NCBI GenBank assembly: GCA_016193395.1
Contig: JACPSH010000006.1
Span: forward strand, 1 to 44,380
From: Gammaproteobacteria bacterium
GTDB taxonomy: Bacteria; Pseudomonadota; Gammaproteobacteria; Eutrophobiales; Eutrophobiaceae
Direction: 5' to 3'
DNA: 44,380 nucleotides
Each line of letters starts with the position of its first letter. The first letter of the stretch is position 1. Of the stretch, positions 38,221 to 44,327 are shown piece after piece. The notes beneath the pieces are model-generated. The model saw nothing but the letters and a program-made list of their open reading frames with translations, was not told the DNA's origin and made no database searches. Position numbers and translations under genes: made by a program.

Positions 38221-38409
38221 TCATTTCTTAAGCCTGGCCTGTTTCAGTATGGCACTTAGCGTGCCCGGCGGCACGTCTCCGCTGGGTTTTCCTGCCACTG
38301 TCACTGCGCCAGGCCGTCCAGAATGCCTGTACTGGCGGTGGCTTCCGCGAGTCCTGGCAAGGTACCACCCTTCCGCCTCCAGCAGTCTGATCAGATCCCG
38401 GACTTTCAT
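38221..38409 (-). CDS. hicA: HicA-type mRNA interferase toxin
   Basis: A 62-residue dsRBD-like protein: MKVRDLIRLLEAEGWYLARTRGSHRQYRH, with the catalytic histidine at residue 24 in GSHRQY, then a Pro/Gly segment and the closing helix PPGTLSAILKQARLKK. HicA cleaves mRNA during translation. The ATG at 38409 has an AAGGA ribosome-binding sequence; a longer in-frame start at 38436 is less family-like. Gene order is the usual toxin first, antitoxin second. The pair lies between hppA and the integron integrase and has no attC site of its own, so it is not a cassette. Confidence 0.88.
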   Translation of the reverse strand: MKVRDLIRLLEAEGWYLARTRGSHRQYRHSGRPGAVTVAGKPSGDVPPGTLSAILKQARLKK

Positions 38410-38444
38410 TCGTCCTTGCTTCAGACTGAATCCCAATTCGGAAC

Positions 38445-39416
38445 TTAGCCCCGCAACCGATCCAGCGGGCTGCGCACCGCGTTCGCGCCCTTGTCTAGCA
38501 CATGGGTGTAAATCTGCGTCGTGCGGATGTCGCGGTGGCCCATCAGTTCCTGGACCGTGCGGATGTCATAACCCGCCTCAAGCAGATGGGTGGCGAAGGA
38601 ATGCCGGAAGGTATGGGAAGTGGCCGGCTTCGGAAACCCGGACTTTAGCACCGCGGCGCGCACCGTCTTCTGCAGGACGCTGTGATGCAGATGATGGCGG
38701 CGCTCCTTGCCTGAACGCGGGTCGATCGAGCGTTGCGTGGTAGGAAACACGAATTGCCACCCCCACTCAAAACCGGCGCGCGGATATTTGGTCGACAATG
38801 CGTACGGCAAAGAGACTTCACCATATCCGTCGCGCAGATCCCGTTCGTGCATCACCTTTGCCTTTCGCAGTTGCATCCGCAGACTGTCGATCACGGATGC
38901 CGGCAGAATGGTGACGCGATCCTTTCCGCCCTTGCCGTCCCTGACCACAATCTGCCGGCGGTGAAATTCAACGTCCTTGACGCGCAGCCTGACGCACTCC
39001 ATCAAGCGCAAACCTGAGCCGTACAGCAACTGCACCGGCAGGACGTAGTCCGGCTGCAGCGCCGCGATGACCTGCCGGGCCTCCTCCTCCGTGAACACGA
39101 TCGGGATGCGGCGGGAGGTCTTGGCCCGAACCATATCACCCAAAAAGGGGATATCGATTACCAGCACTTCCTTGTACAAGAAGAGCAGTGCGGATAACGC
39201 CTGGTTTTGCGTCTTGGCCGCGACGTGCCGGTCCACGGCCAGGTGGGTCAGAAACTGCTCGATGTGGCCGGCGTTGAGGTCGCGCGGATGGCGTTTTTGG
39301 TGAAAATGGATGTACCGCCGGGTCCATTCGACGTACGTCTTCTCGGTACGGTAACTATAATGTTTGAGACGGATTTTGTGCCGGACCTGGTCCAGCAGGC
39401 GGGGACGATCGACCAT
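38445..39416 (-). CDS. intI: Integron integrase, IntI family tyrosine recombinase
   Basis: IntI inserts and excises gene cassettes by recombining attI and attC sites. The 323-residue protein is complete. Catalytic residues of tyrosine recombinases are all present: Arg137 ([19 protein letters not shown]), Lys in GKGGKDRVT, His268-x-x-Arg271 ([23 protein letters not shown]), His294 (GHRDIRTTQ) and Tyr303 (IYTHV). The extra segment unique to integron integrases is clear at about 203-245: [18 protein letters not shown] and [27 protein letters not shown] ribosome-binding sequence lies nine bases before the ATG. It is transcribed away from the cassettes, as in typical integrons. I found no LexA-box match upstream. 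Confidence 0.97.
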   Translation of the reverse strand: MVDRPRLLDQVRHKIRLKHYSYRTEKTYVEWTRRYIHFHQKRHPRDLNAGHIEQFLTHLAVDRHVAAKTQNQALSALLFLYKEVLVIDIPFLGDMVRAKTSRRIPIVFTEEEARQVIAALQPDYVLPVQLLYGSGLRLMECVRLRVKDVEFHRRQIVVRDGKGGKDRVTILPASVIDSLRMQLRKAKVMHERDLRDGYGEVSLPYALSTKYPRAGFEWGWQFVFPTTQRSIDPRSGKERRHHLHHSVLQKTVRAAVLKSGFPKPATSHTFRHSFATHLLEAGYDIRTVQELMGHRDIRTTQIYTHVLDKGANAVRSPLDRLRG

Positions 39417-39510
39417 AATCCGTACACCTCCCTGTGTTGAACGGAACTAGGCCGCAATGGTTACAGCAAAAGTCGAGCGGATCAATACGTTGCAAAAAGA
39501 GGCTGCGCGC

Positions 39511-39567
39511 TATACCGCAACTTGCGGTGTTATAACAACGCAACATGCGTTCCAATTATAGTTAGGT
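39511..39567 (+). other. Candidate attI recombination site
   Basis: The first cassette joins at GTTAGGT (39561-39567), a perfect GTTRRRY core. The 50 bases before it hold further GTT/AAC-type half-sites (GTTATAACAACGCAAC) that may be integrase-binding boxes. The intergenic DNA from 39417 is the usual place for attI and the cassette promoter. A weak promoter-like TTGCAA (39490) and TATACC (39511) are present but 15 bases apart, so I do not claim them. Confidence 0.75.
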
Positions 39568-39573
39568 GTCCAA

Positions 39574-40458
39574 GTGAACATGGCCGCTAGGCGGAAGTCT
39601 GGAAGGCCGCTCGAGCGTGTAGTAAGCGCTATCGAGCGCGTGCTGCGGGACAAGGATGTAGTTAAAGTTGAGTCTCCGAAGCGTCTCCCCGACCGAACAA
39701 CCGGAAAGCTGCGTGAGCACGATGTCATCCTTACCATGACAACCGGACATCATACTTTGCGGGTCGCGATCGAGTGTCGCGACCGTTCCCGGCCGGTAGG
39801 TGTACCCGAAGTGGAGGCCTTTTGGGCCAAGTGCCAAGATACCGGCGTCCAGCAGGGGATAATTGTTTCACCGCGGGGATTCCGGGCATCTGGCCAGAAA
39901 AAAGCCAAGCACTATGGAATCCGTTGTCTCAGCCTTGAGGAAGCTGAATCATTTAACTGGTTGCTCGCGCCTGGCTTCCAGTACATTACGTGCAAGCTGC
40001 TTGGCCAGGAATGGCGTTTTGTCCCAGAGACGGACGGCCTGGTGTCCCGAGAACATATGGAAGTTCTGGGTCCTGACGGCACCAAAATCGATCCCGCTGT
40101 TCTTTCAGCGAATGCGCAGCGCTTTCTCAATGACTTTGTTCCGCGGGAGCACGGACCGTGTGACCTGGAGGAACTTAGACTTCGTGTGCCGACGAATGGA
40201 TTTACCTTGCGGGATTCCGAAACCGGCGCGACGACGCCTACACACTTTGCATATTTGAAACTGACATACTCCATTACACACGAGTTGATACCGTTACGGT
40301 TGTCACAATATAAAGACAAAGACGGTGGCGAGCACATTACGGATGTTGCTGTTGCCGACTTTCGTATCGGCGACAAGACGGCGAGCCTGATGATCGTCAT
40401 GAAGCCAAACGAGGGAGGCCAGGTTGTTTTTGTTCCGCATCCGAGCAAGGACACCTAA
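39574..40458 (+). CDS. Cassette 1: Mrr-like restriction-endonuclease-fold protein
   Basis: The 294-residue protein (GTG start; ATG two codons later is an alternative) has a PD-(D/E)xK-type core at about residues 12-125: an N-terminal helix RPLERVVSAIERVL, then Asp50 (KLREHDVILTM), the strand RVAIECRDRSRP with E67-C-R69 in place of E-x-K, VPEVEAFWAKCQD, and GIIVSPRGFRASGQKKAKHYGIRCLSLEEA. This order is typical of Mrr/RecB-like nuclease domains. The remaining 170 residues are not recognised. No methyltransferase partner is in the cassette. Arg replacing Lys may weaken catalysis. The stop codon TAA lies inside the attC core ACCTAAC. A defence role is possible but unproven. Confidence 0.75.
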   Translation: MNMAARRKSGRPLERVVSAIERVLRDKDVVKVESPKRLPDRTTGKLREHDVILTMTTGHHTLRVAIECRDRSRPVGVPEVEAFWAKCQDTGVQQGIIVSPRGFRASGQKKAKHYGIRCLSLEEAESFNWLLAPGFQYITCKLLGQEWRFVPETDGLVSREHMEVLGPDGTKIDPAVLSANAQRFLNDFVPREHGPCDLEELRLRVPTNGFTLRDSETGATTPTHFAYLKLTYSITHELIPLRLSQYKDKDGGEHITDVAVADFRIGDKTASLMIVMKPNEGGQVVFVPHPSKDT

Positions 40459-40542
40459 CCACCGGCTCCAGGCGGACGCGGTGACCGCGCGTCGTTTTTC
40501 TTACGGGTCGGTGGCCCGCGCCGCTGAGCCGGGTCGTTGTGC
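40453..40542 (+). other. attC site of cassette 1
   Basis: Opens with ACCTAAC, the exact reverse complement of the cassette's own first core GTTAGGT (39561), and closes with GTTGTGC, where cassette 2 begins. Inner complementary arms CCGGCTC and GAGCCGG lie next to the cores. Cassette 1 spans 39561-40535. Confidence 0.9.
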
Positions 40543-40574
40543 GTCACAATAGTTAACTTTAACCGGGGAGGATT

Positions 40575-40808
40575 ATGAGAACGCACTTCGAAACCAAGAA
40601 GCTTTCGCTCAAGCAGAGCCCTCTTGTTATACACATCGCGCGAGAGAATGGTCGCGGGAAACTCGGCAGGGCTGTTATTCGTGAAGGGTCCCTAACGTGG
40701 TACTCGAGTTGGGCGCAGAAAGGACGTCGTATCACCTGGAGTAAGCTCGATGAACTGCTGCAGGGCAAAGTGCCCAAGCGTAAACGGCGCAAGGTAAGTG
40801 GCATCTAG
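40575..40808 (+). CDS. Cassette 2: small basic protein of unknown function
   Basis: A 77-residue protein rich in lysine and arginine, ending KVPKRKRRKVSGI. Its middle reads GRAVIREGSLTWYSSWAQKGRRITWSKLDELLQG. I do not recognise the family. A GGGGAGG ribosome-binding sequence lies before the ATG. The basic charge would allow nucleic-acid binding, but that is only a guess. It is the only reading frame of its cassette and runs in the direction set by the attC sites, which supports its being real. Confidence 0.7.
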   Translation: MRTHFETKKLSLKQSPLVIHIARENGRGKLGRAVIREGSLTWYSSWAQKGRRITWSKLDELLQGKVPKRKRRKVSGI

Positions 40809-40818
40809 GCGCAGTGCC

Positions 40819-40932
40819 GCACAACAACGCGCTCCAGGTGACGCCCATGTCGTCGCTACGCTCCTCCATGGGTTCCCTCGCTTCGGCGCGAAGCGCACCT
40901 TCGCTCAGCGCACCTGAGCGCGGGCGTTGGGC
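40819..40932 (+). other. attC site of cassette 2
   Basis: Opens with GCACAAC, the reverse complement of GTTGTGC at 40536, and closes with GTTGGGC. It is a longer attC of about 114 bases, with inner pairs such as CGCGCTC...GAGCGCG and a variable hairpin loop between. Cassette 2 spans 40536-40925. Confidence 0.9.
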
Positions 40933-40935
40933 GTC

Positions 40936-41394
40936 ATGAGAACAAAGAAACGCAAGAAGGAGGTGCGCATCGAGGGTCATGAGATTGCGGAGCATGTAGG
41001 TAAGAGACTTAAGAAATACAAAAAACTCAATTTCCTAGAGCAATTCGCACTGTTCATGGGACAAGTACAGATTTTGGAATTCGGCCTAAAGCGCCTGCTG
41101 GCCCGACGATACAAATATGACGTTGACCACATGGAGAAGTGGACGTTAGGGAGAACAACCAAAGAACTAAAGCGGAGTGGACTGCGACCAGATTTTATTG
41201 TTCTCCTTGAAAGTGTAGTTGAGTATCGAAACTATATCGCCCACGAACTCCTGGCGAATGAATTCATGATGCGAAGCCTGCTGGGCGGAGATGGTGGTAG
41301 GTTTGAACTTCGCCGTATGCAGAAAGGGATCTATGAACTGGAGCAGATTATGTTCCTGTATGACTGGTGCGAAGAACACAATGGGTGGGAATAG
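40936..41394 (+). CDS. Cassette 3: HEPN-like protein
   Basis: A 152-residue, mostly helical protein. The segment LESVVEYRNYIAHELLAN contains R98-N-Y-I-A-H103, the R-x4-H arrangement of HEPN-domain RNases, which are common in toxin-antitoxin and phage-defence proteins. A helix with GQVQILEFGLKRLLARRYKYD lies earlier, as in other HEPN-like four-helix proteins. The ATG at 40936 is four bases beyond the attC core; an in-frame TTG lies inside that core. No antitoxin is in the cassette. The assignment rests on one motif plus helical character and could be wrong. Confidence 0.68.
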   Translation: MRTKKRKKEVRIEGHEIAEHVGKRLKKYKKLNFLEQFALFMGQVQILEFGLKRLLARRYKYDVDHMEKWTLGRTTKELKRSGLRPDFIVLLESVVEYRNYIAHELLANEFMMRSLLGGDGGRFELRRMQKGIYELEQIMFLYDWCEEHNGWE

Positions 41395-41401
41395 GCATGC
41401 C

Positions 41402-41490
41402 GCCCAACAAATCACTTGAGCCGACGCGGTGAAAGCTGGTTCCTCAAATTTTGCATCCTGGGCCCGCGCGGCTCAGTTCAATCGTTGGAC
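41402..41490 (+). other. attC site of cassette 3
   Basis: Opens with GCCCAAC, the reverse complement of GTTGGGC at 40926, and closes with GTTGGAC. Inner arms GAGCCG...CGGCTC pair near the ends. Cassette 3 spans 40926-41483. Confidence 0.9.
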
Positions 41491-41511
41491 GACATGCGGA
41501 GGTCAGAATCC

Positions 41512-41859
41512 ATGACGTTTAGAACGTTCTTCGGAGTTCTGCTGCTTTGCATCTCGTACCCTCTCCCTGTCGCAGCACAGGATCAGCCGGTGCCACTGCA
41601 CGGCTTCGAAGATATGTCATGTGGCGCTTGGGCTAAATCGGAGAGCAATATTGCAGTCCGCGCGCAATATCTCTATTGGTTTAGAGGGTTCGTATCAGGT
41701 TTCAATCATGGAAGCAAAGCTAAACAGGTTTCGCTGGAAGCCATGCCGAACCAAGAAACGCTTGCCCTGTACGTAGGTAAGTACTGTCGAGAAAAACCGT
41801 TGAATCTTTTTGTGGGCGCAGCATTCGATCTCGTAAGGGACATCGCAGTAAAAAAGTAA
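41512..41859 (+). CDS. Cassette 4: small secreted protein with a cysteine pair
   Basis: A 115-residue precursor with a signal peptide (FFGVLLLCISYPLPVAAQ, cleavage after AAQ or just before). The mature part has two cysteines, one in EDMSCGAWAKSE and one in VGKYCREKPLNL, and a central YWFRGFVSGFNHGSK. This resembles a widespread group of small periplasmic proteins with a CGxW...GYxSG.N...YC..xPL pattern, whose function is unknown; some similar small proteins are immunity factors. GGAGGTCAG precedes the ATG at 41512; an in-frame ATG at 41494 is an alternative. Confidence 0.72.
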   Translation: MTFRTFFGVLLLCISYPLPVAAQDQPVPLHGFEDMSCGAWAKSESNIAVRAQYLYWFRGFVSGFNHGSKAKQVSLEAMPNQETLALYVGKYCREKPLNLFVGAAFDLVRDIAVKK

Positions 41860-41872
41860 TGGCCTGCATGTC

Positions 41873-41944
41873 GTCCAACAAGCGGTTCCACGCGACCGTC
41901 CTCGCCCAGCGGGCTCGGCCCGCGCGTGAACCGAGACGTTAGAG
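41873..41944 (+). other. attC site of cassette 4
   Basis: Opens with GTCCAAC, the reverse complement of GTTGGAC at 41484, and closes with GTTAGAG. Inner arms CGGTTC and GAACCG pair, as do GCGCGT/ACGCG bases. At 72 bases it is the shortest complete attC here. Cassette 4 spans 41484-41937. Confidence 0.9.
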
Positions 41945-41969
41945 CGCAAGGGGAGCACCGAGGCAGGCG

Positions 41970-42347
41970 ATGCGTTTGCAATGGAGGAGATTCGAAAGTT
42001 TTGTCGAAGCCCGCCGTTCCTTCTCGAATAAGTCGTGCATCTACGTTCAGACCGATCGCAGCGGCACACCCATTCGAATAGGAAAAGCCTCAAAGGGCCT
42101 CATGGCCCGGTATCGTGGTGGCACTGGATATGCGTTGGAAGCCGCAATGCACGACTCCGGCAATCTGATATTCGTAGCCTTTGTCCCGGCAGCGAAGTGC
42201 GCGGCTGCCGAGGCGGAGTTAATCTGGAGAGGTCGGAGCGTGCTACGCTTCAACAATCAGGGCAAGAGGCTGACGCCACCTCGCCGATGTCACGTTGTTC
42301 ACTCCGGGAAGGTGCCGCGGTTCCAAGATTTCGAGGCAGGGTCATGA
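41970..42347 (+). CDS. Cassette 5: GIY-YIG-nuclease-like protein
   Basis: A 125-residue protein whose centre fits a GIY-YIG domain: CIYVQTDRSGTPIRIGKASKGLMARYRGG, with CIYV at 23-26 in the GIY position and RIGKA at 36-40 in the YIG position. Arg47, a later Glu in AAEAELIWRG and Asn in LRFNNQGK fall where catalytic or structural residues are expected. The first glycine and the second tyrosine are changed, so activity is uncertain. The N-terminal 20 residues are extra. It is the only gene of its cassette. Confidence 0.68.
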   Translation: MRLQWRRFESFVEARRSFSNKSCIYVQTDRSGTPIRIGKASKGLMARYRGGTGYALEAAMHDSGNLIFVAFVPAAKCAAAEAELIWRGRSVLRFNNQGKRLTPPRRCHVVHSGKVPRFQDFEAGS

Positions 42348-42351
42348 TGCG

Positions 42352-42441
42352 CTCTAACAACGCAATCGAGGCCGACGCGGTGAAGCTGCGTCGGCCAAGG
42401 GTAAGGGCCGCGCCCCGCGCGGCTCATTGCGGACGTTAGCC
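42352..42441 (+). other. attC site of cassette 5
   Basis: Opens with CTCTAAC, the reverse complement of GTTAGAG at 41938, and closes with GTTAGCC. Inner arms CGCAATCGAGGCCG and GCGGCTCATTGCG pair with one unpaired base, the usual attC pattern. Cassette 5 spans 41938-42434. Confidence 0.92.
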
Positions 42442-43128
42442 ATGAGTGCCGTTAAGGGACAGGTCATGTTTAGGAAGTACACGATCGCCGGCGAAAGCAA
42501 CCCGGTGTGGCAGCTTGTCGAGCCCGCGATACTCAAGTTATGGGCAACGGGAATGCTGAAAGCCTCCTATCCCTCCCTTTACCTCGTGCACGTCATGGCG
42601 CTGCTCGTCGCTTCGGTCACCTTCGCCCTGTCGTTTTGCTTTCGCCTCCTGCTGCTTGCCGTCATATTCGTAGTCGCTTACGTCGCGTTCGAAGACGCAC
42701 TGACACAAGTGCTCGCCACGGTACTTGCCCTACCTGAAACGGGCGGTGCCCCGGCCACGATGCCGCCGTCCAGCACGCTGTGGATGTATCAGTTGGCTGG
42801 ATATGTGGTCGTTATAGCAGCCGTGGTGCTTCTTCTGCTTGTTCTAGGCAAACATTTCATGGAATGGGCGCGCGATGTCGTCTTCTACCTACTGCTCATG
42901 ATCACGTTGATGGTTCCGTTGAAGTGGATCGCTCGCGGACTGCTCCGCGAGAATTATTTCGCACAGCTGATCGCGAAGTCGTCCTTCATGGGCGCTCACA
43001 TCGCTGGCACGATTGCTGCCGCTCCACCGGAGATTACCCGGCAGTACGATCGTCTTATTGGCCTTTACCAGGGCTCAAACGACGAGAAGACCCGCAAAGA
43101 GTTGGAACAGTTGTGCGCGCAGGTCTGA
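42442..43128 (+). CDS. Cassette 6: integral membrane protein of unknown function
   Basis: A 228-residue protein with about four membrane segments: LYLVHVMALLVASVTFALSF, a second directly after it (LLLAVIFVVAYVAF), AGYVVVIAAVVLLLLVLG and VVFYLLLMITLMVPL. A soluble tail follows (ITRQYDRLIGLYQGSNDEKTRKELEQLCAQV). I do not recognise the family. The ATG at 42442 directly follows the attC core GTTAGCC, so there is no room for a ribosome-binding site of its own after the recombination point; an internal ATG at 42466 is an alternative start. Confidence 0.72.
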   Translation: MSAVKGQVMFRKYTIAGESNPVWQLVEPAILKLWATGMLKASYPSLYLVHVMALLVASVTFALSFCFRLLLLAVIFVVAYVAFEDALTQVLATVLALPETGGAPATMPPSSTLWMYQLAGYVVVIAAVVLLLLVLGKHFMEWARDVVFYLLLMITLMVPLKWIARGLLRENYFAQLIAKSSFMGAHIAGTIAAAPPEITRQYDRLIGLYQGSNDEKTRKELEQLCAQV

Positions 43129-43150
43129 CTCTATGTTCAACGCAGATCAT

Positions 43151-43246
43151 GGCTAACCACGCGCTCCACTCGGACGCCCCAGCGCTGCGCGCTGGGGTTC
43201 CCTCGCTCGCAAGCTCGCTCGGCGCCGGTGAGCGCGGGCGTTAGCT
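43151..43246 (+). other. attC site of cassette 6
   Basis: Opens with GGCTAAC, the reverse complement of GTTAGCC at 42435, and closes with GTTAGCT. Inner arms CGCGCTC and GAGCGCG pair, and CCCCAGCGCTGCGCGCTGGGG forms an extra hairpin in the middle. Cassette 6 spans 42435-43239. Confidence 0.92.
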
Positions 43247-43263
43247 GGCATGGAGGACCGTCA

Positions 43264-43668
43264 ATGAGGAAATCACTCCTGGAGATCTACGGGCTGGCTG
43301 TCTGCTTTCTGGCAGTTATGGGATTTGCAATCTTTCTAGGCTTGCTTGTCTGGAACCTTATATCCCTCGCCAGTCCAGAATTTGGCCTTGACACATATAC
43401 ATGGGAGCGCCACCAGACAGACGAGGCTTACCGCAAAGCCCTCATAGACGAACACCCGTATCAGGAAGGGCAGCCGTATGCTCCTCCTGAAGGTGAAGCT
43501 CTTTCGCAGCAGAGACAACGCAGTTACAGCAACGCTCTGCAAGTGCAGGAGCGAGAAGCCGCCCGAGGTATTGTTAAAGATCTTATCCTGCTATTTATCC
43601 ACGGAGCACTTTTCTTTAGCCACTGGAAAATTGCTGCGCAGGCTAGGCGGAGCCAGGATGCCAGCTAA
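43264..43668 (+). CDS. Cassette 7: small membrane protein of unknown function
   Basis: A 134-residue protein with an N-terminal membrane helix (about residues 7-33, AVCFLAVMGFAIFLGLLVW), a polar middle rich in Glu, Gln and Tyr (HQTDEAYRKALIDEHPYQEG), and a second hydrophobic stretch near the C-terminus (KDLILLFIHGALFFSHW). No family is recognised. GGAGGA lies before the ATG at 43264; an upstream in-frame codon at 43228 would fall inside the attC of cassette 6. The stop TAA is part of the next attC core AGCTAAC. Confidence 0.7.
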   Translation: MRKSLLEIYGLAVCFLAVMGFAIFLGLLVWNLISLASPEFGLDTYTWERHQTDEAYRKALIDEHPYQEGQPYAPPEGEALSQQRQRSYSNALQVQEREAARGIVKDLILLFIHGALFFSHWKIAAQARRSQDAS

Positions 43669-43752
43669 CCATGCCCTCGACCGGACGCCGGGGATCGAGC
43701 GGCGCTCCGTATTGAGCTTCATGGCCGGCGCCGGTCACGGCAATCGTTATGC
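43663..43752 (+). other. attC site of cassette 7
   Basis: Opens with AGCTAAC, the reverse complement of GTTAGCT at 43240, and closes with GTTATGC. Inner arms CCGGACGCCGGGG and CCGGCGCCGG are partly complementary. Cassette 7 spans 43240-43745. Confidence 0.9.
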
Positions 43753-43760
43753 GTCACTCT

Positions 43761-43776
43761 AGTTATCCGGATAACT
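43761..43776. promoter_or_regulatory. Perfect 16-base palindrome before the cassette 8 gene pair
   Basis: AGTTATCCGGATAACT reads the same on both strands and lies eight bases before the GTG start of the first gene in cassette 8. Its position and symmetry fit an operator for an autoregulated toxin-antitoxin pair. It is not part of the attC. Confidence 0.5.
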
Positions 43777-43784
43777 GAGCTGCA

Positions 43785-44108
43785 GTGAGCGAGCTTCTTG
43801 CGACCATTCGGAAGCTCGTTGCCTCTCGGGACGTGCGTATTTCCGAGCATGGCTTCGATGAACTTTCTGACGACGGAATTTCGGTCCGTGATGCCGTTCG
43901 AGGCATTCATGGCGCTGTAGAAGTTGAGGAATACCCAGCATCTGGAAGAGGCCCTGCGGTGCTGGTGCTAGAATATGACCGAGACGGTCAACCCATTCAT
44001 GTCGTGTGGGGCATTCCGAAAGGGCATCAGGCTCCGGCAGTTCTGATAACGGCATATCGTCCAGATCCAGCGCAATGGGATGATGGTTTTAGGAGGAGAC
44101 GTAAATGA
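43785..44108 (+). CDS. Cassette 8: DUF4258-like putative toxin
   Basis: A 107-residue protein (GTG start) with the DUF4258 pattern: ISEHGFDELSDDGISVRDAVRGIHGAVEVEEYP, then GPAVLVLEYDRDGQPIHVVWGIP and a final strand AVLITAYRPDPAQWDD. The fold is thought to resemble RelE-type RNase toxins, and the HxxE-type start and late HVVWG strand are typical. It overlaps the next gene by four bases (ATGA), so the two are coupled. A perfect palindrome lies just upstream. The toxin role is inferred from family and pairing. Confidence 0.75.
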   Translation: MSELLATIRKLVASRDVRISEHGFDELSDDGISVRDAVRGIHGAVEVEEYPASGRGPAVLVLEYDRDGQPIHVVWGIPKGHQAPAVLITAYRPDPAQWDDGFRRRRK

Positions 44109-44326
44109 GCACGCGAAACCGCGTTAAGTACATCCACGAGGGGAAATTCGTTGCCGAAGTTGCTGTCGAACTTATAGAGGATGAATCTGCGTGGTCTCCG
44201 TATTTGTCATTGGACGATGCGGAGAAGCTTGAGGATGTTCGTGCGGCATTGGCCCGCGGCGATGTGGGAACTGCGTCTAAGCAGGCGCGCGTGTATACCC
44301 TCCAACCCGTCGCCGCTTCTAGGTGA
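44105..44326 (+). CDS. Cassette 8: small partner protein, possible antitoxin
   Basis: A 73-residue protein: RVKYIHEGKFVAEVAVELIEDE, SAWSPYLSLDDAEKLEDVRAALARGD and GTASKQARVYTL. Similar small proteins are found next to DUF4258 genes in other bacteria, which suggests a toxin-antitoxin pair, though no DNA-binding motif is obvious. It is strongly acidic in the middle, as many antitoxins are. The start overlaps the upstream stop codon. Confidence 0.7.
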   Translation: MSTRNRVKYIHEGKFVAEVAVELIEDESAWSPYLSLDDAEKLEDVRAALARGDVGTASKQARVYTLQPVAASR

Positions 44327-44327
44327 C

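Noticed and set aside
38221-38409. hicAB as an integron cassette
   Set aside because: It lies on the wrong side of intI, runs in the integrase direction and has no attC.
39417-39560. LexA box upstream of intI
   Set aside because: No CTG-N10-CAG with flanking consensus; a CTGTAA stretch lacks the second half.
41485-41511. Upstream in-frame start codons for cassette 4 (41416 and 41494)
   Set aside because: 41416 lies inside the previous attC; 41494 would add residues before a normal signal peptide and has no better ribosome-binding site.
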